Part shown: positions 26,267 through 36,400 of the stretch, one piece after another
How the letters are laid out: each line of letters opens with the position of its first letter
Position numbering within the stretch: position 1 is the stretch's first letter
Source of the DNA: Pararhizobium capsulatum DSM 1112
GTDB lineage: Bacteria; Pseudomonadota; Alphaproteobacteria; Rhizobiales; Rhizobiaceae
Assembly: GCF_030814475.1 (NCBI RefSeq)
Contig: NZ_JAUSVF010000001.1
Span: 186,001 to 250,000 of the forward strand
Length of the DNA: 64,000 nucleotides
Direction of reading: 5' to 3'
Made by a program: the position numbers and the translations under genes
The notes under the pieces: model-generated
The model's database searches: none
What the model saw: only the letters and a program-made list of their open reading frames with translations
Told to the model about the DNA's origin: nothing

Positions 26267-29200
26267 TCAGGCGCCATAGACGATCAGCAGATCCTTGGCA
26301 TCAATCTGGTCGCCGGTCCGGACGAGGACTTCGGCGATCGTGCCGTCCTTTTCCGCATGCAGCGCCGTTTCCATCTTCATCGCTTCGATGGAAAGCAGAA
26401 CATCGCCGGCCTTGACCGACTGGCCCGCCGAGACGGCAACTGTCGAGATGACGCCCGGCATCGGCGCGCCGAGATGGGCGACATTGGTGATATCGGCCTT
26501 GCGTCGCGCGGCACTCGATGCAGCCCGGTTGCGATCCGGCACCTTGATCAGACGCGGCTGGCCGTTGAGCTCGAAGAACACTTTGACCATCGCCTGCTCG
26601 TCCGGCTCGCTCGTAGCCTGGTGCAGGATGACGAGCGAGACACCCTTCTCCAGGCCCGGCGAGAGCTCTTCGCCAGCCGAAAGCCCGTAGAAATAGGCAG
26701 GCGTCGGCAAAACAGAGACCGGACCATAGGTTTCGGCTGCCAATGCATAGTCAGTGAACACCTTCGGATACATAAGGTAGGAAGCAAACTCGAAATCCGA
26801 CACCTCACGCTCCAGCTTCGTCTCAACCGCCTTGCGTTCCGCATCGAGATCGGCCGGCGGAAGAAGCGATCCGGGCACGGCCGTATAGGGCTCCTCACCC
26901 TTCAGCGCCTTCTTCTGCAGCGCTTCCGGCCATCCGCCCGGAGGCTGACCGAGATCACCCTTCAGCATCGAGACGACCGATTCCGGGAAGGAAACATCCT
27001 TGGCCGGATTGACGACATCAGCAACCGTCAGATCCTGGGAAACCATCATCAGCGCCATGTCGCCTACAACCTTGGAGGACGGCGTCACCTTGACGATATC
27101 GCCAAACATCTGGTTGGCATCGGCATAGGCCTGCGCCACCTGGTGCCAGCGGGTCTCTAGACCGAGCGAGCGCGCCTGTTCCTTGAGGTTGGTGAACTGG
27201 CCGCCCGGCATTTCATGCAGGTAGACTTCCGACGCCGGTCCCTTGAGGTCGCTCTCGAAGGCGGCATACTGGTTACGCACGGCTTCCCAATAGAAGGAAA
27301 TGCGACGAATCCATTCCGGATCCAGACCGGGATCACGCTCGGAGCCCTTGAGCGCCTCGACGATCGAACCAAGGCACGGCTGCGAGGTATTGCCGGAGAA
27401 GGCGTCCATCGCCGCATCGACCACATCGACGCCGGCATCGACGGCGGCGAGCACGGTCGCAGCCGCAATGCCCGAGGTATCGTGCGTGTGGAAATGGATC
27501 GGCAGATCGGTAGCCTCGCGTAGCGCCTTGAACAGCATCTTCGCAGCGGCCGGCTTCAGAAGACCGGCCATGTCCTTCAGCGCGATCATATGCGCGCCGG
27601 CCTTTTCAAGATCGGCAGCGAGCGAGGCGTAATATTTCAGGTCGTATTTCGGGCGGGCGGAATTCAGGATGTCGCCAGTGTAGCAGATCGCTGCTTCACA
27701 GATCTTGTTCTCTTCAACGACGGCATCCATCGATACCCGCATGTTATCGACCCAGTTCAGGCAGTCGAAGACGCGGAAGACATCGATGCCGCCCTTGGCC
27801 GCCTGGCGGACGAAATACTTCACGATATTGTCGGGATAGTTCTTGTAGCCGACGCCGTTGGCGCCGCGCAGCAGCATCTGCAGAAGAAGGTTCGGCGCAT
27901 CTTCGCGCACCTTGGCCAGACGTTCCCACGGGTCTTCCGTCAGGAAGCGCATGGAGACGTCGAAGGTCGCGCCGCCCCAGCATTCGAGCGAGAACAGGTT
28001 CGGGAGCGCCTTGGCGTAGGTGCTGGCGATGCGGGCGATGTCATAGGTGCGCACGCGCGTTGCGAGCAGCGACTGGTGGCCATCACGCATCGTCGTGTCG
28101 GTCATCAGTACACGCTTTTCTGCGCGCACCCATTCGCCGAATTTCTTCGGGCCGAGTTCGTCGAGCTTCTGCTTCGTGCCGGGCGGTACCGGCGCATCGA
28201 TATACGGCACGATCGGCTTTGCCGCGTCCGCGCTCGGCTTCGGCCGGCCCTTGGCTTCCGGATGGCCGTTGACCGTGACGTCGGCGAGATAGGTGAGCAG
28301 CTTGGTGGCGCGGTCCTGGCGCTTGACCTGCTGGAACAGCTCCGGCGTCGTATCGATGAAGCGGGTGGTGTAGCTGTTATCGCGGAACTTCGGATGCGAA
28401 ATGATCGCTTCCAGGAACGTCAGGTTGGTCGCAACACCACGGATACGGAATTCGCGCAGCGCGCGGTCCATGCGGGCAATCGTTTCCTGTGGATTCGGCG
28501 ACCAGGCAGTGACCTTCACGAGCAGCGGATCGTAGAAGCGGGTGATGACCGCGCCCGGATAGGCCGTTCCGCCGTCGAGCCGAATGCCGAAGCCCGAAGC
28601 CGAACGATAACCGGTGATGCGGCCGTAGTCGGGAATGAAATTCTGCTCGGGATCTTCCGTTGTGATGCGGCACTGCAGGGCATGCCCGTTAAGACGGATG
28701 TCTTCCTGTTTCGGAACACCGGATTCCGGCGTGCCGATCGCAGCTCCTTCGAGGATGTGGATCTGCGCCTTGACGATATCGATGCCGGTCACCACTTCGG
28801 TGACCGTGTGCTCGACCTGGATACGTGGATTGACCTCAATGAAGTAGAACTTTCCTGAGTCCATATCCATCAGATATTCGACCGTACCGGCGCCGATATA
28901 GTTGGTCGCCTTGGCAATGCGGGTTGAATATCCGGCCAGTTCCTGACGCTGTTCCTCCGTCAGATAGGGGGCCGGTGCACGCTCCACGACCTTCTGGTTG
29001 CGGCGCTGGACCGAGCAATCGCGCTCGAACAGGTGCACAACGTTGCCATGGGTATCGCCGAGCACCTGGCTTTCGACGTGACGGGCGCGCTCGACCAGCT
29101 TTTCGAGATAGACCTCGTCCTTGCCGAACGCGGCCATCGCCTCGCGCTTGGCCTCGGTCACTTCACGGATCAGATCCTTCGGGTCGCGTATGGCGCGCAT

Positions 29201-29725
29201 GCCGCGTCCGCCACCACCCCAGGAGGCCTTGAGCATGACCGGATAGCCGATCTGGTCGGCAAGGCGGCGAATTTCAGCTTCGTCGTCCGGCAGCGGCTCG
29301 GTTGCGGGCACGACCGGCACACCGATCTCGATGGCAAGATTGCGGGCCGCGACCTTGTTGCCGAGGCGCCGCATCGTGTCGCCCTTTGGGCCGATGAAAA
29401 TGATGCCCGCTTCATGACAGGCATCGACGAATTCGGGGCTTTCCGACAGAAGGCCGTAGCCTGGATGAATGGCATCAGCGCCCGAAAGCTTGGCGACGCG
29501 GATCACTTCTTCGATCGAAAGATAGCTCTCGATGGGTCCGAGATCGCGAGCCAGATGCGGTCCGCGGCCGATCTGGTAGCTCTCGTCCGCCTTGAAACGA
29601 TGCAGCGCGAGCTTGTCCTCCTCCGCCCAGATCGCAACCGTTTTGATCCCCAGTTCGTTTGCCGCGCGAAACACGCGAATAGCAATTTCGGACCGGTTGG
29701 CGACAAGGATTTTGGAAATGGGCAA
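26267..29725 (-). CDS. pyc: Pyruvate carboxylase
   Basis: 1152 residues, matching the single-chain Pyc of Rhizobium etli closely from the N-terminus (P-I-S-K-I-L-V-A-N-R-S-E-I). Domains in order: biotin carboxylase (1-460, ATP-grasp loop G-G-G-G-R-G-M near 175), carboxyltransferase (about 530-830, T-M-R-D-G-H-Q-S-L near 545), allosteric/linker region, and biotin carrier at the C-terminus with the biotinylated lysine in E-A-M-K-M-E near 1118. It makes oxaloacetate from pyruvate, the anaplerotic step needed on sugars and lactate. The start is a TTG at 29725 with GAGGAG upstream; a Met at 29764 would lack this ribosome site. Confidence 0.97.
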   Translation of the reverse strand: MPISKILVANRSEIAIRVFRAANELGIKTVAIWAEEDKLALHRFKADESYQIGRGPHLARDLGPIESYLSIEEVIRVAKLSGADAIHPGYGLLSESPEFVDACHEAGIIFIGPKGDTMRRLGNKVAARNLAIEIGVPVVPATEPLPDDEAEIRRLADQIGYPVMLKASWGGGGRGMRAIRDPKDLIREVTEAKREAMAAFGKDEVYLEKLVERARHVESQVLGDTHGNVVHLFERDCSVQRRNQKVVERAPAPYLTEEQRQELAGYSTRIAKATNYIGAGTVEYLMDMDSGKFYFIEVNPRIQVEHTVTEVVTGIDIVKAQIHILEGAAIGTPESGVPKQEDIRLNGHALQCRITTEDPEQNFIPDYGRITGYRSASGFGIRLDGGTAYPGAVITRFYDPLLVKVTAWSPNPQETIARMDRALREFRIRGVATNLTFLEAIISHPKFRDNSYTTRFIDTTPELFQQVKRQDRATKLLTYLADVTVNGHPEAKGRPKPSADAAKPIVPYIDAPVPPGTKQKLDELGPKKFGEWVRAEKRVLMTDTTMRDGHQSLLATRVRTYDIARIASTYAKALPNLFSLECWGGATFDVSMRFLTEDPWERLAKVREDAPNLLLQMLLRGANGVGYKNYPDNIVKYFVRQAAKGGIDVFRVFDCLNWVDNMRVSMDAVVEENKICEAAICYTGDILNSARPKYDLKYYASLAADLEKAGAHMIALKDMAGLLKPAAAKMLFKALREATDLPIHFHTHDTSGIAAATVLAAVDAGVDVVDAAMDAFSGNTSQPCLGSIVEALKGSERDPGLDPEWIRRISFYWEAVRNQYAAFESDLKGPASEVYLHEMPGGQFTNLKEQARSLGLETRWHQVAQAYADANQMFGDIVKVTPSSKVVGDMALMMVSQDLTVADVVNPAKDVSFPESVVSMLKGDLGQPPGGWPEALQKKALKGEEPYTAVPGSLLPPADLDAERKAVETKLEREVSDFEFASYLMYPKVFTDYALAAETYGPVSVLPTPAYFYGLSAGEELSPGLEKGVSLVILHQATSEPDEQAMVKVFFELNGQPRLIKVPDRNRAASSAARRKADITNVAHLGAPMPGVISTVAVSAGQSVKAGDVLLSIEAMKMETALHAEKDGTIAEVLVRTGDQIDAKDLLIVYGA

Positions 29726-29894
29726 GTCGGACTCCTCAAGACTTGAAACATAAAAATGCTGCACCGCGAAATACAGTATTAGCGTTTCATTTGAGGAAGT
29801 TCAATTTCCGTTTCCAACGACGATACGATTCTCGTGACAGGGGCATGACATCTGTTTCCGATAGGCAAAAATCCCTGTCGCACGACAATTTACA

Positions 29895-30635
29895 TCAGCT
29901 GATCAGGCCCAGTCGGAAGGACAATGCAACGACGTGATGCCGGTTCTTCGCCTTCAGCTTTTCCTGAATGCCATTCATGTACCAGTCGACAGTATGGTTG
30001 GAGATGTTGAGCACCTTGCTGATCTCATTAGAGGTCATGCCGTCGGCCAGATAGTTGAGCGCTTCCATCTCGCGCCGCGTCATCTGAACTTCGACGCTCG
30101 ATATCAGCTCCTCCGACACTGCGGGATCCGTCAATTCGAGAAGCCGCCAGAACATTTTCTTGGCGATCGCATCGAACAGGTTCATCTCGACGGGAGCCAG
30201 ATCGACCACGCGTCCGCCGATCGTCATGTTGCCGAGAAGGCCGCGGCGTCCGTGGACAGGGAAAATATAGCCATCATGAAGACCATGCCCCCGGGCTTCG
30301 ATCATCATGCGCTCCATGCGCTTGCGGTGCGGATCCGAGCGGAAGGCAACAACGGTGTCACGCCAGCGGAAACCCCTCTGGGCATGACCCAGATAGCGGA
30401 TCGTCGGGTCGATGATGACGTATTTCTTCTTGATGTAGATCTGCGGCCAGCCTTCGGGCCAGCGGCCTGCGAGCAGCAGGCTGAGCGGGTCTTCATTCGG
30501 CTTGGGCTGCCGCACGATGCCGTAGTAGTCAAAACCGTAGAGGTCGAGAACACGCTCGAACTCCTTGACGATTTCGCCTCTGGTTTTCATCTCGTCGATG
30601 AGGCCGAGAAAGTTTACCAGCAATGCCACATTCAT
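29895..30635 (-). CDS. LuxR-type transcription regulator with an autoinducer-binding-like domain
   Basis: 246 residues from the ATG at 30635, chosen because AAAGGA lies seven bases before it; in-frame starts at 30656 (ATG) and 30674 (GTG) are possible. Residues 15-165 resemble the autoinducer-binding domain (conserved W and Y/D positions such as Y-Y-G-I-V and W-R-D-T). The C-terminal LuxR helix-turn-helix (residues 180-240) has M-T-S-N-E-I-S-K-V-L-N-I-S. No luxI-type synthase is nearby, so it may be a solo receptor or may answer to another signal. It is divergent from ndvA across 401 bp and lies upstream of pyc in the same direction. Confidence 0.85.
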   Translation of the reverse strand: MNVALLVNFLGLIDEMKTRGEIVKEFERVLDLYGFDYYGIVRQPKPNEDPLSLLLAGRWPEGWPQIYIKKKYVIIDPTIRYLGHAQRGFRWRDTVVAFRSDPHRKRMERMMIEARGHGLHDGYIFPVHGRRGLLGNMTIGGRVVDLAPVEMNLFDAIAKKMFWRLLELTDPAVSEELISSVEVQMTRREMEALNYLADGMTSNEISKVLNISNHTVDWYMNGIQEKLKAKNRHHVVALSFRLGLIS

Positions 30636-31036
30636 CCGAAATTCCTTTGGGTCCATGGATTTCACGCCCGGCACGTCTCCCGCAGCGCAGCATGAATAGA
30701 TCGTTCAGCACTCATTCATGTTGCAGCCGCGATAATCTCCAACGTTAAGTCAAGGTACGGCATAAACGGGTCCTGCAGGTCACTGCAAGAGAGAAACAAT
30801 AGCAAACTATGGAAATCCTGCTGCGGCCTTTGCCGGGCTAGAACCGAAGTTTGTTTTGTCTGCACACCGGAACTGTTTAACCGACCCTGCTGATGGAATG
30901 AATAGGGAGATTTCGCCACCGTGTTCCAAAACGTCCATGCGCAACCGCTTGGGCAGGGACGGGAATGGTCGATCTCCCGGCAGCGCAAGGACAGATGAGC
31001 GCTGCACCCGACAGTTGGCAACAAGGAATTGAGACC
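30636..31036. promoter_or_regulatory. 401-bp divergent region between the LuxR-type gene and ndvA
   Basis: This must hold promoters for both flanking genes. Small open frames here show no family resemblance. I found no convincing lux-box palindrome of 18-20 bp. The ndvA leader is long if transcription starts far from the GTG at 31037. Confidence 0.45.
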
Positions 31037-32794
31037 GTGTCATTGTTTCAGGTCTATGCAAGAGCGCTTCAGTATCTCAGCGTTCATAAATTTCGCGTTT
31101 CAGCGATCGTGCTGGCCAATATCGTGCTGGCAGCGATCACCATTGCCGAACCTGTCCTGTTTGGCCGTATCATCGATGCTATCTCGTCCAAGCAGGGCGT
31201 TTCCTCGATGCTGCTCCTCTGGGCCGGTCTCGGCGTTTTCAACACCATCGCTTTTGTTCTTGTCGCCCGTGAGGCCGACAGGCTTGCCCATACCCGTCGC
31301 TCGACGCTGATCACAGAGGCCTTTGGCCGGATCATCGCGATGCCGCTATCGTGGCATAGCCAGCGTGGCACGTCCAACGCTCTTCATACGTTGCTGCGTG
31401 CCTGTGAGACGCTGTTCGGCCTGTGGCTCGAATTCATGCGCCAGCACTTGGCGACGGCCGTCGCACTTATATTGCTGGTCCCGACGGCCATGGCCATGGA
31501 TCTGCGCCTCTCTGCAGTCCTTCTCGTTCTCGGTATCCTCTACGTCATCATCGGCAAGGTCGTGATGAGCAAGACCAAGGAAGGCCAGGCCGCAGTAGAA
31601 GACCATTACCACACCGTATTCTCCCATGTTTCCGACTCGATCAGCAACGTTTCGGTCGTGCACAGCTACAACCGCATCGAAGCGGAGACCCGCGCGCTCA
31701 AGGAGTTCACGAACAAGCTGATTTCCGCCCAGCTGCCGGTTCTCGACTGGTGGGCGCTCGCCAGCGCGCTGAACCGCATGGCCTCCACCATCTCGATGAT
31801 GACAATCCTCGTCATCGGCACGGTCCTTGTCCAACGGGGCGAGCTCGGCATCGGCGACGTCATTGCCTTCATCGGCTTTGCCGGCCTGCTGATCGGTCGC
31901 CTCGACCAGATGAAGGCCTTTGTGACGCAGATCTTCGAAGCCCGCGCCAAGCTGGAAGACTTCTTCGTCCTGGAAGATTCGGTGCGCGAACGTGAAGAAG
32001 CAGCCGATGCCGGCGAACTGAACCATGTGAAGGGCGAGGTTGAGTTCCGTAACATCTCCTTCAATTTCGCGAACTCGAACGAGGGCTTGCATAACGTCTC
32101 GTTCACGGCCAAGGCCGGCCAGACCATTGCTATCGTCGGCCCGACCGGCGCGGGCAAGACGACCCTGGTCAACCTGTTGCAGCGGGTACACGAACCCGCC
32201 GCCGGCAAGATCCTGGTCGATGGTGTCGATATCTCGACGGTGACCCGTAAGTCGCTGCGCCGCTCGATCGCCACCGTGTTCCAGGACGCCGGTCTGCTCA
32301 ACCGCTCGATCTGCGACAACATCAAGCTTGGTCGCGAAGACGCGTCCCATGACGACGTCATCCGTGCCGCGGAAGCCGCTGCCGCTGCCGACTTCATCGA
32401 AGGCCGCCAGGGCGGCTACGATACCCATGTCGGCGAACGCGGCAATCGTCTCTCGGGCGGCGAACGCCAGCGCATCGCCATTGCTCGCGCCATCCTCAAG
32501 AACGCGCCGATCCTTGTCCTTGACGAGGCAACGTCAGCGCTCGACGTCGAAACGGAAAACCGTGTGAAGACCGCGATCGACAACCTGCGGAAGGATCGTA
32601 CGACCTTCATCATCGCCCACCGCCTGTCGACCGTGCGCGAGGCCGATCTGGTGATCTTCATGGATCAGGGCCGGATTGTCGAAATGGGCGGCTTTAGCGA
32701 ACTGAGCCAGAGCAACGGTCGCTTTGCCGCCCTGCTCCGCGCAAGCGGTATCCTGACGGACGAAGACGTCCGTATGAGCCACACGGCCGCCTGA
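31037..32794 (+). CDS. ndvA: Cyclic beta-1,2-glucan ABC exporter (NdvA/ChvA)
   Basis: 585 residues, the ChvA/NdvA length. An N-terminal six-helix membrane domain (residues 1-320) precedes the ATPase domain (335-575), with Walker A G-P-T-G-A-G-K-T-T near 368, signature L-S-G-G-E-R-Q-R near 475 and Walker B V-L-D-E-A-T-S-A-L-D near 495. It moves cyclic glucan made by NdvB to the periplasm, needed for osmoadaptation, motility and plant interaction. The start is a GTG at 31037 (V-S-L-F-Q-V-Y), which matches the family start; the frame's earlier Met at 30965 adds 24 non-conserved residues. A terminator follows. Confidence 0.96.
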   Translation: MSLFQVYARALQYLSVHKFRVSAIVLANIVLAAITIAEPVLFGRIIDAISSKQGVSSMLLLWAGLGVFNTIAFVLVAREADRLAHTRRSTLITEAFGRIIAMPLSWHSQRGTSNALHTLLRACETLFGLWLEFMRQHLATAVALILLVPTAMAMDLRLSAVLLVLGILYVIIGKVVMSKTKEGQAAVEDHYHTVFSHVSDSISNVSVVHSYNRIEAETRALKEFTNKLISAQLPVLDWWALASALNRMASTISMMTILVIGTVLVQRGELGIGDVIAFIGFAGLLIGRLDQMKAFVTQIFEARAKLEDFFVLEDSVREREEAADAGELNHVKGEVEFRNISFNFANSNEGLHNVSFTAKAGQTIAIVGPTGAGKTTLVNLLQRVHEPAAGKILVDGVDISTVTRKSLRRSIATVFQDAGLLNRSICDNIKLGREDASHDDVIRAAEAAAAADFIEGRQGGYDTHVGERGNRLSGGERQRIAIARAILKNAPILVLDEATSALDVETENRVKTAIDNLRKDRTTFIIAHRLSTVREADLVIFMDQGRIVEMGGFSELSQSNGRFAALLRASGILTDEDVRMSHTAA

Positions 32795-32820
32795 TCGAAA
32801 TAGACTTCGCAAAGATTGGA

Positions 32821-32844
32821 GACCTCGCCCCGGCGGGGTCTTTT
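32821..32844 (+). terminator. Terminator of ndvA
   Basis: GACCTCGCC pairs with GGCGGGGTC (one G-U) across a CC loop, followed by TTTT. It lies 26 bp after the ndvA stop. Confidence 0.88.
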
Positions 32845-32865
32845 CGTTAGTGTGGGCGGAGCTTC

Positions 32866-33373
32866 TCAGGCGCGCGGCGCAGAGCCTGAAGACACCGAAC
32901 CAAGCCAGTCAAGATAACGCCCATAGGCGAAATTCAGGCCGATGCCGGCAGCGACGAAAGCGGTTCCAAAGATCGCATTTTTGTCGGTCACGAAGACAAA
33001 AACCTGCCCGACCATGGCAAGGATGGTCCCGAAGATGAAAACCGGCAGCGAATGACGCCCGATGACCGCGAGCGGGTGATCGATGCGAAGCCGCGTCAGC
33101 TCGCTGAGCTGTGGCACCACGGCAAAGAGATAGCCCAGTGCCAGGACATGCAGAAAGCGTGGCGTCGACGAGAAAGTCTTGTCGAAGCCGGTCAAAACTG
33201 CCGGCAGGCCACAGGAAAAATCGATGTTCCACCAGGAAAACACCACCCAGCAGAAGGACAGCGCTATATAACCAGCGGCGAGCGCTACCAGCGGCGGATG
33301 CCGTACTAGTCCCGTCTCGACCGGTGGAAAAAGACATTCTTTGAAGCATTCATCGTCGCTCGCATTGTGGCGC
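32866..33373 (-). pseudogene. opgC: Remnant of opgC (membrane acyltransferase that substitutes periplasmic glucans), 5' half missing
   Basis: About 150 residues in one frame with four to five hydrophobic segments, matching what I recognise as the C-terminal part of OpgC-type acyltransferases (motifs such as F-S-W-W-N-I-D-F and I-G-R-H-S-L-P-V-F). OpgC proteins are normally near 390 residues with ten membrane segments and transfer succinyl-type groups to periplasmic glucans. Upstream, only about 40 bp separate this fragment from the ndvB terminator, so the N-terminal half with the conserved acyltransferase motifs is absent. The open frame could start at 33459, but that start lies inside the ndvB terminator. 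A deletion remnant is the best reading. Confidence 0.75.
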
Positions 33374-33410
33374 CCCTGCCCTCTTGCGAACTTCTCGGAT
33401 GTTGTCTGAC

Positions 33411-33446
33411 AGATATGAAAACCGGCTTTGCAGCAGCAAAGCCGGT
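33411..33446 (-). terminator. Terminator of ndvB
   Basis: On the minus strand an 11-bp perfect stem (33436-33446 with 33421-33431) with a 4-nt loop is followed by TTTTCATATC. It lies 19 bp after the ndvB stop codon. Confidence 0.9.
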
Positions 33447-33465
33447 CAAAGGCTGTCACCGGCGG

Positions 33466-36400
33466 CTAAAGCAATAGGCTTTCATGCGCGGTTTCTGTGA
33501 CAGTTTTATTATCGATGCTGACGATGACAGCACCTTCCACATCCCGGGTCACGGAAATTTCGCGCACCTTGCCATCGACGCGAAGCTTGGCAGTAAATCC
33601 GCTCCAGCTTTCCGGCAGTGCAGGTTGCACAACGAGTTCGCCACCCCGCTTGCGGATGCCGAGGATGCCCTCTACCGCAGCGCGATAGAGCCAGGCGGCT
33701 GAGCCCGTATACCAGGTCCATCCGCCGCGCCCCGAGAGCGCGCCATCACCATAGATATCAGCCGCGACCACATAGGGCTCGACCCGATAGGTATCGGCAG
33801 CATCCCGATCCCTGGCATGATTGACCGGGTTCAGCATCTGGAAGGCACGCCAGGCGTCGTCGGCACGGCCCTGCGCGGCAAGCGCCAGTACCGTCCAGGT
33901 CGCCGCATGGGTATATTGCCCACCATTTTCACGCACCCCCGGAGGATAGCCCTTGATATAGCCGGGATCCTGCGACGTGCCCGAAAGGGGCGGCGTGAAC
34001 AGGCGGATGATCTGGTGATCGGAATCGGCAAGTTCGGAAAGAACCGCGTCCATTGCCTGACGCGAACGATCCCGGTCGCCCTCGCCGGAAAGCACACTCC
34101 AGGATTGGGCGATCGAATCGATCCGGCACTCGTTCGCTTCCGCTGAACCGAGCGGCGTTCCATCGTCATAATAACCGCGACGGTAATATGCGCCGTCCCA
34201 ACCGGCCGTTTCAAGGGCAGCTTTAAGAGTTTCGAGATGCTTTTCCCAAATGTCGGCGCGCGCGGTATCGGAACGCTCGCGGGCAATACCGACAAACGAG
34301 CGTAGCGTCGCCGCGAGGAACCAGCCGAGCCAGACGCTGGTGCCGCGCCCCTCGATCCCGACGCGGTTCATGCCATCGTTCCAATCACCGCCGAGAATCA
34401 GCGGCAAACCGTTCTCGCCTGTTCGTTTGATGGCAAGATCGAGTGCGGCGGCGCAATGCTCATAGAGACTTGCCCGACGTTCGGACACCATAGGCTGGAA
34501 GAAGCTGTCATGCTGACCTTCCGCCAAAGCCGGTCCTTCGATGAAGGCAATCTGTTCGTCGAGAATGTCCTTCGTGCCGGTGACCTTGCAGTAATACTGC
34601 ACGGCGTGGCCAAGCCAGACGACGTCATCCGAGATCAGCGTGCGCACGCCCGATCCATTGCCCGGCAGCCACCAGTGCAGGACATCCCCTTCCGGAAACT
34701 GTCGGGCGGCCGCGTTGAGGATTTGGGCACGGGCCAGTTCCGGTCGGTGGATCAGGAAGGCAAGTGTATCCTGCAACTGGTCGCGGAAACCGAAGGCGCC
34801 GCTTGCCTGATAAAAGGCCGAACGGGCGAGGATGCGGCAACCGAGGCTCTGGTAGGGAAGCCAGGCATTGACCATCGTGTTGAAGGCCTTGTCGGGTGTA
34901 TCGACCGTAAGGACCCCTATGAATTCATCCCAATAGGCCTTGGTCTCTTCGAGCATGGCGCCGACCGAAGCCTTCATCCCATCCGCGAGGATGCCCCTGG
35001 CCAACTCCTCATTGTCGCCGTCGCCGACAAGGAAGGTTATATCGCGGCTTTCACCCGGCTTCAGTACCAGATCGATCGCAAGAGCGGCACATGGATCGCC
35101 ATCTGCCTCGATTGCACCGGAGAGACCAGAACCGGCAAGCACCGCTGACGGTGCGTGAATGCCGCCGCCCTTACCCAGAAATTCGCGCCGGCTTGTCGTG
35201 AAGTCATGCACGACTTCGCTGGCCGCAAAGAACGCCATACGACCGGAATAATCAATGCTGTAGGGGTTTGTCGCCAGAAGCGCTCCGGTTGCCTCATCCC
35301 GTTTCGACAGGATGAAGGGCGCGGTCTTGGAACGATTGTTGCCCAGCACCCATTCAAGATAGCCGTAGACCTTGAGGCTGCGCTCCGTCGTCGCATCGTT
35401 GCGCAACGTCAGACGAATGACCTTGACCGGCAGGGTCCGATGTACGGTCTGCGTCACCTCGAGGCTCAGCTCGTCCTGTGTGCTTGCAAAAACCGAGTAG
35501 CCAAGTCCGTGACGGGTCTCAAAGACCGTCGATGTACGGCGAGACAGGCTGCCATAAGGCGTCAGAACAGCGCCGCTTTCCATGTCACGCACAAAGATTG
35601 CTTCGCCGGGACGGTTAGTCACGGGATCGTTGGTCCAGTTCGTCAGCTGATAGTCGCGTGAATTGCGGCTCCAGGTGAAAGCGGCGCCTTCGGCCGCGAC
35701 ATGGAAGCCGAAGATCTCGTTGGAGATCACGTTGATCCACGGTTGCGGGGTCGCTTCGCCGCCGCGCAGGCGCGTGACATATTCGCGGCCATCCTTTGAG
35801 AAGCCGCCGTAACCATTCCAGAAATCGAGGCCTTCGCCGGAGATTTCGGCCTTGGCAACCTCCGGTAGCATAACCGCAAGAATAGGCAACTCAATCTTGG
35901 ATTTTTCCTTGGACGGTGACGAGAACAACGCCTCGGCACGGCTGATCTGATCCGAGATCGTGCCATTGCGAGCGTGGAACACCGCACGCGATGCAGAAAG
36001 CAGCGCCGACCACGTCTGCGGCTCCATGATGTCGCGACGAACGGCGAAGATATGCTGGCGCGGCCCGTCCGAGAGCCCGCGCAGACGGAGGTTTTCGCAC
36101 ATGGCGTCCAGCGCATGCTGCATATCCTGCGCATAGGACGCAGCACGCTCATTGACGATCACCAGATCGGCGGTAACGCCGCGGGCGCGCATATATTCCT
36201 GCGCCTTCAGCGCTTCTCGGGCGATGTTCAGATCGACATCATCATTGATACGTACCGTGAAGATCGGGAAGTCGCCCGAGATCGACAGCGGCCAGAGCGC
36301 GGACTGTGGACCGAGACCGGCCTGCACCGTCGCACCGTCGGCGCGAAGCTGCATATCCGGATAGGCAAGATAGCGACCGAGCATCTGGAAGCTCGCAGCC

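Noticed and set aside
27590..28858. A 422-codon frame opposite pyc
   Set aside because: pyc is unambiguous; the antisense frame shows the usual shadow composition.
30636..31036. A lux box for the LuxR-type regulator
   Set aside because: I found no 18-20 bp dyad of convincing symmetry in the spacer.
33349..33459. Reading the opgC fragment as a complete 197-residue protein starting at 33459
   Set aside because: That start lies inside the ndvB terminator stem, and the first 35 residues have no membrane or family character.
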